Shown: positions 1-6,301 of the stretch, piece by piece | Layout of the letters: each line of letters begins with the position of its first letter | Position numbering within the stretch: position 1 is the stretch's first letter | Origin: Myxococcota bacterium | Lineage (GTDB): Bacteria > Myxococcota_A > UBA9160 > PR03 | Reading direction: 5' to 3' | NCBI GenBank assembly: GCA_030066475.1 | Contig: JASJBO010000377.1 | Span: 1 to 6,962 of the forward strand | Length of the DNA stretch: 6,962 nucleotides | Notes under the pieces: generated by a model | Database searches by the model: none | Told to the model about the DNA's origin: nothing | What the model saw: the letters and a program-made list of their open reading frames with translations, nothing else | Translations under genes and position numbers: made by a program

Positions 1-111
1 GGGGTCATGCAGGGGGGTCGGCTCGCCGGCGCCCGCGCGGGTCGTCCACGTGCCGCTCGAGCCGTCCGGCTCCCGCTTCCCCCTGCGCCTGTCGAGCTTC
101 GCAATTCTCAT
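1..111 (-). CDS. Possible 5' end of an unidentified gene running off the left edge
   Basis: A minus-strand frame is open from position 174 to the window edge, with ATG codons at 174, 132 and 111. I use the innermost because it overlaps the upstream gene least. From 111 it gives 37 residues beginning MRIAKLDRRRGKREPDG. By hand count 34 of its 37 codons end in G or C, whereas the membrane-protein frame over the same bases has only about two thirds. That is the main reason to think this frame is coding. A weak purine stretch (GGCGGGG) lies just before the ATG. The ATG at 132 overlaps a TAA in a third frame as TAATG. The product is not recognisable from so short a piece, and the overlap with the upstream gene is unusually long. 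It could be a chance open frame. Confidence 0.25.
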   Translation of the reverse strand, partial: MRIAKLDRRRGKREPDGSSGTWTTRAGAGEPTPLHDP

Positions 112-1603
112 CGACCCCGCCACCTGGATCATTAGTTGCGCCGAGGGCCGGGTTGGTGTCGCGTGGTCCGACATTTTGGCCCCCGGGGGAGGATGACGCG
201 GGCGCAGGCCTCCTCCGCGCCGCCCTCGAGGTCGGCCGGCCGGAGGCCCTCCTGCGTCCCAGGGAGGGCGCGACGCCCGCGAGGACACCCGCCAGGAACA
301 CCGGCAGGTTGTTCCACCATCCATTGATCAGGAGGTCGATCATGCGAATCGAGACCATGGCCATGAGCGCGGCCAGCAGGGCCTGGGTGCGAGGCGAGCG
401 CAAGGCGTTCAGCCGGCGCCACGCCATGAGTACGGGGATGCCGAGCACCGCGAACGACAGGACCACGCCGACGATGCCGCGCGCGCCGAGGCGAATGGTC
501 CACCAGCCATCGAGCCCGGCTTCCCCCCGACCGAACGTCTCTGCGCCGGGTGTCCTGGAGACGTTGCCCCATCCGAACCAGAGCCGGTCGCCGATTCCAT
601 TCAGCACGTGGTCCTCTTCCTCGAAGCGGCCCTCCAGCGAGCGTGCCCGGAGCGGATCGAACTCGTAGGCCAGGGCGACGATCTCCCGGTTCGGGAAGAC
701 GTCGAACGATCGCAGGGCGGGATACACGAGCGCCAGACAGGCGAGGAGCACCGCCAGCAGGCCGATCCGACGCGGGCTGAACAGGGAGAAGGCCGCGGCG
801 AAGGTCATCCCGTAGACGTTTCCGGCGACGTTCAGCGTCATGAGCAGGCCGCCCAGGAGGACGACGCGCGCCCAGGTCGCCGAGAACCGGAAGACGCGCA
901 GACCGGCCCTGGCGAGTGCGCAGGCCGCCAGCAGGGCCAGCGCCATGAAGGACGCGAGCGAGAGCCCGTTGTCCATGAAGACGATCGGTTGGATCACTCC
1001 CCAGCGCCACATCGGGCGCATCGGCACGCCGTACAGCACCTGACTGAGCTGGAAGACCTTGAACGGAATGCTCATGGCGACCTCGATCACCATCGGGATC
1101 GTGTAGAGCATCCCCGCGAAGGCCAGGATGGTCAGGAACGCGCGCAGGTCGCTCTCGCTCCGCAGCATCGAGCGGCCCAGGAAGAACGGGACGCCGAACA
1201 TCAGCAGGTCGTCGCCGAAGTTGGCAAGGGCCCACCACAGGGTCAGCCCGGGCTCCACCTTGCCCTCGTCGAGCAGCGGGTTGGGATTCATCAGGGCCGT
1301 GCCGATGATTCCCAGGAACATGGCCACCGCCAGGAGCTCGAGGCCACGGCCCGGCCTGGCAGCCTGCAGACTCCCGCTCCGGAACATCACCGCCGCGACG
1401 AGCGCCGAGAGGTAGGTGATGTATTCCTTGTCCATGGGTGGCACGGCCGGCAGATCGAACGCCACCCGTTCCGGCAGGAGCAGGGATCCCGAGAGCACGA
1501 TCACCGTCGTCGCGGTGGCGCGCGGCATCTGCCGGAAGAGCAGCAGCGCCACCGGCACGAACGCGGCGAGCGCCGCGTACGCGATCGGGAATCGGCTCAC
1601 CAC
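5..1603 (-). CDS. Polytopic membrane protein, O-antigen ligase/polymerase-like
   Basis: This 532-residue protein has about 10-12 hydrophobic segments, for example near residues 7-24, 61-76, 89-105, 156-176, 205-231, 245-275, 280-296, 375-396 and 432-446. A large hydrophilic loop (about 297-372) contains a basic/acidic stretch, RSLEGRFEEEDHVLNGIGDR, followed by W-F-G-W-G-N at 342-347. Many TM segments plus one long loop carrying an arginine and a W-x-G-x-G-like motif is typical of the Wzy_C/WaaL superfamily, which joins or polymerises lipid-linked sugar chains at the periplasmic face of the inner membrane. That assignment rests on topology and motif only. The start is one of two tandem GTG codons (1603 or 1600), with AGGGAA at 1611-1616 about 7 nt upstream. 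It lies 41 nt downstream of the WYL regulator and may be co-transcribed. Residues from about 449 on form an 84-residue Arg/Pro/Gly-rich tail that does not look like a domain, so the true C-terminus may be shorter. Confidence 0.62.
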   Translation of the reverse strand: MVSRFPIAYAALAAFVPVALLLFRQMPRATATTVIVLSGSLLLPERVAFDLPAVPPMDKEYITYLSALVAAVMFRSGSLQAARPGRGLELLAVAMFLGIIGTALMNPNPLLDEGKVEPGLTLWWALANFGDDLLMFGVPFFLGRSMLRSESDLRAFLTILAFAGMLYTIPMVIEVAMSIPFKVFQLSQVLYGVPMRPMWRWGVIQPIVFMDNGLSLASFMALALLAACALARAGLRVFRFSATWARVVLLGGLLMTLNVAGNVYGMTFAAAFSLFSPRRIGLLAVLLACLALVYPALRSFDVFPNREIVALAYEFDPLRARSLEGRFEEEDHVLNGIGDRLWFGWGNVSRTPGAETFGRGEAGLDGWWTIRLGARGIVGVVLSFAVLGIPVLMAWRRLNALRSPRTQALLAALMAMVSIRMIDLLINGWWNNLPVFLAGVLAGVAPSLGRRRASGRPTSRAARRRPAPASSSPGGQNVGPRDTNPALGATNDPGGGVDENCEARQAQGEAGAGRLERHVDDPRGRRRADPPA

Positions 1604-1610
1604 GGGGAGC

Positions 1611-1616
1611 TTCCCT
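1611..1616 (-). promoter_or_regulatory. Ribosome binding site of the ligase-like gene
   Basis: AGGGAA read on the minus strand ends 7 nt before the first of two consecutive GTG codons (1603-1601 and 1600-1598). It supports initiation here. No ATG lies close by in frame. Confidence 0.55.
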
Positions 1617-1644
1617 GCTCAGGCGCCCGGACGGCGGCAGCCAC

Positions 1645-2622
1645 TCAGCGCCTGGCGTAGCGCGCAGCGGCCCGCTCCAGCTCCCGCTGCACGTCTTCCC
1701 GCAGGGAGGCGGGCTCGAGCACCTCGGCGCCCGCGCCGAACGAGAGGACCCAGGTGCGCAGGTCGGCCACCCCGCCCACCTCCATGGTCAGCTCGATCCC
1801 GCCCCCGCGCCTCGGCACCACCTGCTGGGTCCGGTGCCAGGTGCGCTCCGACACCCAGCTCGCCCAGCGCTTGTCGAAGCGGATCCGCACGGGGACGGGC
1901 GGCTCGGCGATCACGCCGAAGCTCGAACCGACATAGGCGTCGAAGTCGAAGCTCGCCGGGACGTCGAACCGCCGCGTCGTCGGCTCGATCGATCGGATGC
2001 GCCCGACGGCGAACGTCCGAAGCTCGCCCGACAGGTGATCGTGTCCCATGACGTACAGGGCCCCGCTGCGGTAGAAGACCCGATAGGGGTCGAGGTCGCG
2101 CGCCTTCTCGCGCCCCGTGCTGCCGGTTCGATAGTGCATGCAGACGGTGTGATGGTCGAGCACGGCCTCGTTCAGCGTGCGGATGGTGTCGCGCAGCGCG
2201 GCGTAGTTCTCGTGCGGGCCCGGCAGCACCCGGAACGACTCGCCCAGGCGACCCAGGTACTCGGTCAGCTCGGGGCCGAGGCTCGCCCGGATCTTCTCCA
2301 GCGCCGAGCGGATCGAGTCGTGGAAGACGGTGCCCTCGAGCGTTCGGAGCAGGTCCTCGCCGAAGGCCAGCGACAGGATCTCGTCGGGGGTGAAGGGAAC
2401 ATCGCCGAGCTGGAAGGTGTCCAGGAAGCGGTAGAACGACCGGCCCTCGCGACGCTCCGACACCACCGGAAACCCCGCTGCCATGAGCGCATCGAGATCC
2501 CGGTAGACGGTGCGGCGCACGCATTCCAGGTCGTCCGCCAGCTCGTCGAGCCCCACCCCGTAGCGGCTCTTGGCGAGCCGCTGGATCAGCCTCCACTGGC
2601 GCGAGAGCTGTTCCCCTCTCAC
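1645..2622 (-). CDS. HTH-WYL-WCX family transcriptional regulator
   Basis: A 325-residue regulator. Residues about 8-62 form a winged helix-turn-helix of the HTH_11 type (RLIQRLAKSRYGVGLDELAD, then RTVYRDLDALMAAGFPV). A linker of about 80 residues follows, then a WYL domain at about 142-225 (LDPYRVFYRSGALYVMGHD, then RTFAVGRI) and a C-terminal WCX-type region at about 240-320. WYL domains are Sm-like folds that sense ligands, including nucleic acids in some members, and the family binds DNA as dimers. The target here is unknown. The triad that names the family is altered: L-Y-V stands at 189-191 where W-Y-L is usual. The start is GTG at 2622, 25 nt past the efp stop, because the HTH begins directly after it. 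An upstream in-frame ATG (2769) would overlap efp by over 100 nt and add a low-complexity leader. No good Shine-Dalgarno is visible, so translation may be coupled to efp. Confidence 0.88.
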   Translation of the reverse strand: MRGEQLSRQWRLIQRLAKSRYGVGLDELADDLECVRRTVYRDLDALMAAGFPVVSERREGRSFYRFLDTFQLGDVPFTPDEILSLAFGEDLLRTLEGTVFHDSIRSALEKIRASLGPELTEYLGRLGESFRVLPGPHENYAALRDTIRTLNEAVLDHHTVCMHYRTGSTGREKARDLDPYRVFYRSGALYVMGHDHLSGELRTFAVGRIRSIEPTTRRFDVPASFDFDAYVGSSFGVIAEPPVPVRIRFDKRWASWVSERTWHRTQQVVPRRGGGIELTMEVGGVADLRTWVLSFGAGAEVLEPASLREDVQRELERAAARYARR

Positions 2623-2647
2623 GGGACCGCGGAGCGACGCTGGGATC

Positions 2648-3211
2648 TCAGCCCACGCGCTCGACGTACTCGGAGGTCCTGGTGTCGACGCGGATCGTCT
2701 CCCCTTCCTTGATGAAGAGCGGAACGTTGACCACGCAGCCGGTTTCGAGGGTGGCGGGCTTGGTGGCACCCGAGGCCGTGTCGCCCTTCATTCCCGGGTC
2801 GGTCTGGCTGACCGAGAGCTCGACGAAGGCGGGCAGCTCGACGTTGACGGGCTTCCCGTTCCAGAAGAGCGCCTCGACCTCCATGTTCTCCTTCAGGAAC
2901 CGGGTCGCGTCGCCCACGACGTCCTTGCCGAAGGGGATCTGATCGAAGCTCTCCTGGTCCATGAAGACCAGGCTGTCTCCGTCCAGGTAGAGGTACTGCA
3001 TCTTCTTCTCTTCGACGTCGGCCTCGTCCACCTTCTCGCCCGAACGGAAGGTCTTCTCCACGGTCTTGCCGTTGAGCAGGTTCTTGACCTTGGTCCGGAC
3101 GAAGGCGCCGCCCTTGCCGGGCTTCACGTGCTGGAAGTACGTGATCACGAAGGGCTGGCCGTCGAGCGTGATCTTGAGGCCGTTCCGGAACTGCGATGTG
3201 TCGACCGCCAT
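2648..3211 (-). CDS. efp: Translation elongation factor P
   Basis: This 187-residue protein matches EF-P along its whole length, at the usual bacterial size. EF-P binds the ribosome between the P and E sites and relieves stalling at consecutive prolines. The N-terminal KOW-like domain holds the loop VKPGKGGAF at about 29-37, with the tip lysine at Lys33, equivalent to the beta-lysylated Lys34 of E. coli. The central OB domain is around residues 65-125. The C-terminal OB domain contains TDPGMKGDTASGATKPATL and then the family signature K-x-A-x(4)-G-x(2)-V-x-V-P-x(2)-I-x(2)-G, ending in EYVERVG. The start is the ATG giving MAVDTSQFRNGLKI, the standard EF-P beginning, preceded by GGGGGAA about 6 nt upstream. 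An in-frame TTG at 3262 would add 17 Pro/Arg/Gly-rich residues and is unlikely. No epmA or epmB gene is in the window, so the modification state cannot be told. Confidence 0.98.
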   Translation of the reverse strand: MAVDTSQFRNGLKITLDGQPFVITYFQHVKPGKGGAFVRTKVKNLLNGKTVEKTFRSGEKVDEADVEEKKMQYLYLDGDSLVFMDQESFDQIPFGKDVVGDATRFLKENMEVEALFWNGKPVNVELPAFVELSVSQTDPGMKGDTASGATKPATLETGCVVNVPLFIKEGETIRVDTRTSEYVERVG

Positions 3212-3234
3212 GCGAGCTTCCCCCAGGCCCGATG

Positions 3235-3252
3235 CCCGGGGTGACCCCCGGG
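3235..3252 (-). promoter_or_regulatory. GC hairpin in the efp leader
   Basis: CCCGGGG at 3235-3241 and CCCCGGG at 3246-3252 form a perfect 7-bp inverted repeat around a 4-nt loop. It ends 23 nt before the efp start codon, so it would sit in the efp mRNA leader. It may affect initiation or may be a chance product of high GC. Confidence 0.3.
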
Positions 3253-3309
3253 GGACGGGCAAGCCCGGAGGTTAGCCGAACCGGCGAGGTCCGGACACGC
3301 TCGCACCAG

Positions 3310-3327
3310 GCGGGCGCGAGCGCCCGC
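3310..3327 (-). terminator. Possible terminator hairpin after the lipoprotein gene
   Basis: GCGGGC (3310-3315) and GCCCGC (3322-3327) form a perfect 6-bp stem with a 6-nt loop, 12 nt beyond the lipoprotein stop on the minus strand. No U-run follows in that direction, so an intrinsic terminator is not proven. The 128-nt gap to efp leaves room for this and an efp promoter. Confidence 0.3.
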
Positions 3328-3339
3328 GCCCCGCGCGGA

Positions 3340-3756
3340 TCAGATCTGTACGGAGCTCGGGGACAGGACGGACTCTCCGCCGGCGTTGTACGCCGTCGCT
3401 CGGTAGGTCCCCGTCTCCTCCCAGCGCATGTAGTAGATCTCGATCCCGATCGTGTCCGGGGATTGATCATCCCGCACGAAGGACGCTCGCAGGTCCACTC
3501 CCGGGCTGCCCCCCGGGCAGTGCTGCCGGTAGCCCAGGTATTCCCTGCCGTCCTCGCCGACGTACGAGTCGGTGAATCGCAGGTCGCAGACGCGCAGGTA
3601 CTCCCCGCTGGTCTCGTCGAGCCGCCAGAGCCAGATTCCGTCCACGTTCCCGTCACCGAAAGCCTGGACGGCGATGCTGAGCTTCTTGGTTTCGCAACCC
3701 ACGAGCGGAAGAACGAGTGCGACGACGAGCGCCGCCCTCACGAGCGATCGAATCAT
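3340..3756 (-). CDS. Small exported lipoprotein with fibronectin III-like ending
   Basis: This 138-residue protein begins MIRSLVRAALVVALVLPLVGC: a basic N-terminus, a hydrophobic core and a lipobox (L-V-G-C) with Cys21 as the expected lipidation site. Residue 22 is Glu rather than Asp, which under the E. coli +2 rule favours sorting to the outer membrane, though rules differ among lineages. The mature part is about 118 residues. Its ending, GTYRATAYNAGGESVLSPSS, resembles the last strands of a fibronectin type III domain (Y-x-A-x-A-x-N-x-x-G-x-S). Two other cysteines, Cys57 and Cys80, could form a disulfide. The start is supported by a consensus AGGAGG 4 nt upstream. The specific role is unknown; binding or a structural part in the envelope is a guess. 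It lies upstream of efp on the same strand and is divergent from the secreted beta-helix gene across a 618-nt gap. Confidence 0.8.
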   Translation of the reverse strand: MIRSLVRAALVVALVLPLVGCETKKLSIAVQAFGDGNVDGIWLWRLDETSGEYLRVCDLRFTDSYVGEDGREYLGYRQHCPGGSPGVDLRASFVRDDQSPDTIGIEIYYMRWEETGTYRATAYNAGGESVLSPSSVQI

Positions 3757-3760
3757 GGAG

Positions 3761-3766
3761 CCTCCT
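3761..3766 (-). promoter_or_regulatory. Consensus ribosome binding site of the lipoprotein gene
   Basis: AGGAGG on the minus strand lies 4 nt upstream of the ATG at 3756-3754. It is the strongest Shine-Dalgarno seen in the window and fixes the start that yields the signal peptide and lipobox. Confidence 0.75.
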
Positions 3767-4195
3767 CGCGATCCGACCGTCGCCCCCTCCTGGCTCCGGC
3801 GGGTCTCTCACTGCGCGTTCGCGCCCCCACCGGGCGCCCCTCTCCGCGCATCGAGCCAGGCGGTCTCATCGGAGCTCCGAGTGCCGACTTTACCAACAAC
3901 AGCCGGATTCCGCGAAGGTTGCGCGAGCGGCGAATTCGTCTTGCTTCGCAGTCGGCTCGTCGCAGTCCGTGCGCGCCACGTGCCGCGCCAGTGCATCGGG
4001 GCTGCGGCGAAAATCGCTCGCAGTTTCTCCGCGGATTCACGAGCGCTGCATGCGGCTGGCCGCCGCCGGGCGCACCAATCCCCGAGGGATCGTTGCGTGA
4101 AGAGAAGGACCCGCTCGACGCTCGGGCTCCCCAGGTGACTCGCATCACCGTCCCCCCTGGCTCGCCTGTCCGATCGGATCACTGGGTGGTACCGT

Positions 4196-4241
4196 GGGCG
4201 GGGCCCGTCGATCGCCGGCCCGCCCCGCCTGATCGACGGGC
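4196..4241 (+). repeat. Overlapping inverted repeats upstream of the beta-helix gene
   Basis: GCCCGTCGATC (4203-4213) pairs perfectly with GATCGACGGGC (4231-4241) across a 17-nt loop. A second stem, GGCGGGGC (4197-4204) with GCCCCGCC (4222-4229), overlaps the first by two bases and has its 3' arm in the first stem's loop, so the two folds compete. The element ends 133 nt upstream of the beta-helix protein's start. It could be a leader-RNA switch, an operator or a terminator for a transcript entering from the left. No U-run follows. Confidence 0.5.
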
Positions 4242-4374
4242 GTCTCCAGCGTTGCTCTCTGTGTTGCTGCCGAGCCGCGAACGCCACCAGTGCGCAATCG
4301 AACCGCCCTTCGGGCTCCAGGAGGGGCTCGGAGTCTCACAGCTCATAGAGCTCACAGGGAAGAGAGTGCTCTCG

Positions 4375-6294
4375 ATGCAGTTCCTCGATCGAATGCGATT
4401 GGGTTCCGGTCTGATCCTGGCTCTCGCGACCGCTCTGGCTGCTTCCGCAAGCTGGGCCGCGCCTCCGCAAGCGGGCTTCACGCACAGCGTCTTCGGTGCG
4501 CATCCGACGGGACAGGAGTGCGTGGCACCCTGCTTCGTCTTCTTCGATGCCGGAAGCAGCAGCGATGCCGAAGCGACGCGGGAATTCCACGAGCTCGACT
4601 ACCGCTGGGACTTCGGCGATCCGGGGAGCGGCACCCTGCGCACCGGCAAGTCCGCCAACGCGACGCACGGCGCGATCGCCGGCCACATGTACGAGACGCC
4701 GGGCCGCTACACGGTCACCCTCGAGGTCATCGATACCGACGGCGAGTCCGATACGGCGACGACGGAGATCGAGGTCCGGGATCCCGTCGAGCACTTCGCG
4801 GGCGCCATCTACTGCGTGAGCACCGGGTCTTCCTTCGGCAGCTGGTGCCCCGCCGGTGCCGTCCACGTGGGCGACCAGACGCACCTGAATCTGGCGCTCG
4901 CAGGGACCCCCAACGTCGATGGCGCGTCCGTCTGGGCGGTTCTGCGCTGCGGGGAGACCTGGTCGGTCTCGAGCAGGATCTACCTCCACAACGGCACGCG
5001 ACCCGGGCTGATCAGCTCGCGCGACGACGACGGGGGATGGTGCCCGACGCCTCCCCGCATCCACTACGACGACACGGTGTTCTCCGTCGGCGACAGCTGG
5101 ACCGTCTCGGGTGTGCTGCTCGACGGTCCGAACTCCGTCAGTGGTATCGAGCACGCCTTCAGCCTGAACCACGGCGACGACGGCTTCGTGGTGCACCGGT
5201 CGCAGGTCATCGAGGCCTCGGGCGGCACCTTGAACATCGGCGGTGGATCGGGCACCGTCGCGAGCCGCGTCGCCGTGTGGGGCTCCTCGTTCGAGATGAG
5301 TCCGAACGGAAACGAGACCGGCTCGAACATGTTCATGAGCGGTCACTCCTTCGCCATCATCAACAGCCTGATCGACAACCACCTGCAGGCCGAGTTCAAC
5401 CTCCGCTTCGTGGGCGGCCGGAACATCGTCATCAGCGACAGCGAGTGGCGTCGGCCCGGCTACGACACGTCTCGAAACCACATCCAGATCCGCGGCACCG
5501 ACCCGGAGAGGTCCCAGAACGGGCGCGCCGTGATCCGGCGCAACACGTTCATCAGCCATGGCCACTCGGTCGGTCCCTTCCTGCGCTTCTGTCGCGACGC
5601 CGGCTGCAACTCGGACGGACCTCGTGGCAATGCCAGCATGGAAGACATCATCGTCGAGAACAACCACATGCGCTTCGACCGGCCCGTCACCACCACGCCG
5701 AACTTCGGCCTGGTCACGATCCAGGCGGGGGAGGTGACGGTGCGAAACAACACCTTCGACCTGCGCGGTCTCGGGTCGACCGGAGCCCGGCTGCGCATGT
5801 GCAACGTGGCGACCGAGCCCCGCGGCGGCGGTTCGTACGGGAACGTGCACTGCTTCAACAACACGCTCTACACCGGCGACCCCACCAACGTGGGCGTGAT
5901 CCTGTGCGCCGAGCAGGTGGGCAGCGGCCACCGCTGCTACAACAACCTGGCCTACCTGCCCAATGCCAGCGGGTCCTTCGCGGTGACGGAAGGCAGCTGG
6001 CAGGCGGGCGCGAACGTGCGCGCCTCGGCCAGCCCCTTCGCCCTGGGAGACCAGCCCGGGGCCCGCTTCGCGACGCGGGGTGGCGAGTTCGCGCTGGCCC
6101 AGACGGGCGACTCGGCAGTGGACCGCGGTCTGGCGATCGCAGAGACGTTCGCGAACGCCGTGCACCGGGACTGGGACGCGAACTGCCGGCAGGACCCGAT
6201 CGATGTCGGCGCCTTCGAGTTCGGCAGCAGCTCGGTCGGTTGCGCGACGAGTGGGTCGGCCGTGCCGCCCCCTCCGCCGATCCTCCTCCCGTAG
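4375..6294 (+). CDS. Secreted PKD-domain and right-handed beta-helix protein
   Basis: This 639-residue exported protein has a Sec-type signal peptide at residues 1-29 (core SGLILALATALAASASWAA, cleavage near 28-29). A PKD domain spans about 33-136, with YRWDFGD at 76-82 and YETPGRYTVTLEVIDTDG at 106-123; PKD folds are extracellular beta-sandwiches often used for binding. Residues about 141-270 match no family I recognise. From about 270 to 530 short coils with an asparagine ladder (IRRNTF, VENNH, VRNNTF, CFNNTL, CYNNLA) indicate a right-handed parallel beta-helix, the fold of pectate lyases and other polysaccharide-active or adhesive proteins. The end carries DPIDVGAFEFG (607-617), the D-x-G-A-x-E motif of choice-of-anchor Q-type proteins, then a short proline tail with no LPXTG, PEP-CTERM or MYXO-CTERM anchor. 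There are 14 cysteines. No catalytic residues can be assigned, so enzyme or adhesin is open. A GTG at 4366, in frame and better spaced from AGGGA, is an alternative start adding three residues. Confidence 0.85.
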   Translation: MQFLDRMRLGSGLILALATALAASASWAAPPQAGFTHSVFGAHPTGQECVAPCFVFFDAGSSSDAEATREFHELDYRWDFGDPGSGTLRTGKSANATHGAIAGHMYETPGRYTVTLEVIDTDGESDTATTEIEVRDPVEHFAGAIYCVSTGSSFGSWCPAGAVHVGDQTHLNLALAGTPNVDGASVWAVLRCGETWSVSSRIYLHNGTRPGLISSRDDDGGWCPTPPRIHYDDTVFSVGDSWTVSGVLLDGPNSVSGIEHAFSLNHGDDGFVVHRSQVIEASGGTLNIGGGSGTVASRVAVWGSSFEMSPNGNETGSNMFMSGHSFAIINSLIDNHLQAEFNLRFVGGRNIVISDSEWRRPGYDTSRNHIQIRGTDPERSQNGRAVIRRNTFISHGHSVGPFLRFCRDAGCNSDGPRGNASMEDIIVENNHMRFDRPVTTTPNFGLVTIQAGEVTVRNNTFDLRGLGSTGARLRMCNVATEPRGGGSYGNVHCFNNTLYTGDPTNVGVILCAEQVGSGHRCYNNLAYLPNASGSFAVTEGSWQAGANVRASASPFALGDQPGARFATRGGEFALAQTGDSAVDRGLAIAETFANAVHRDWDANCRQDPIDVGAFEFGSSSVGCATSGSAVPPPPPILLP

Positions 6295-6301
6295 TCCCCT
6301 G

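Larger units (their letters stand above)
3757..4374. other. Divergent intergenic region, 618 nt, no convincing gene
   Basis: The stretch separates the minus-strand lipoprotein from the plus-strand beta-helix gene and should hold both promoters. Frames crossing it encode Arg/Ser/Pro-rich, low-complexity peptides without recognisable domains, and I treat it as non-coding. On the minus strand TGGTAAAGT (3895-3887) resembles an extended -10 element for the lipoprotein gene, about 130 nt from its ATG, but no good -35 is seen. Other structure: a 10-bp palindrome TCCGATCGGA at 4169-4178; nested GC-rich inverted repeats at 4196-4241 (listed separately); and AGCTC-ATA-GAGCT at 4340-4352, 22 nt before the plus-strand start. 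No convincing plus-strand promoter was recognised. Confidence 0.6.

Noticed and set aside
608..1660. 350-codon plus-strand frame opposite the ligase-like gene
   Set aside because: The peptide is rich in Glu, Gln, His and Arg with no fold signal. The minus frame shows clear membrane segments.
1438..2712. 424-codon plus-strand frame opposite the WYL regulator
   Set aside because: It has no recognisable domain, and the opposite strand encodes a full HTH-WYL-WCX protein.
2623..2769. Longer N-terminus for the WYL regulator from ATG 2769
   Set aside because: The added 49 residues are Ser/Pro/Arg-rich and overlap the efp C-terminus by more than 100 nt. The HTH starts just after GTG 2622.
2619..3656. 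345-codon minus-strand frame overlapping efp and the lipoprotein gene
   Set aside because: It is out of frame with efp, which is unmistakable, and its sequence is Arg/Gly/Ser-rich and featureless.
3753..4148. 131-codon minus-strand frame in the intergenic region
   Set aside because: It has Arg/Gly/Ser-rich low complexity and no domain or convincing ribosome binding site, and it overlaps the lipoprotein's strong Shine-Dalgarno.
3196..4374. Upstream extension of the beta-helix gene's open frame, about 390 residues
   Set aside because: It runs antisense to the start of efp and all of the lipoprotein gene, is low-complexity, and would bury the signal peptide in mid-protein.
4214..4374. Possible cyclic-di-GMP or other known riboswitch before the beta-helix gene
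   Set aside because: The conserved core sequences of the riboswitch classes I know were not found; only generic GC-rich stems are present.
4336..6165. 609-codon open frame on the minus strand opposite the beta-helix gene
   Set aside because: It is a shadow of GC-skewed codon use. The peptide is Arg/Ala/Val/His-rich with no domain, while the plus-strand frame has a signal peptide, PKD motifs and beta-helix coils.
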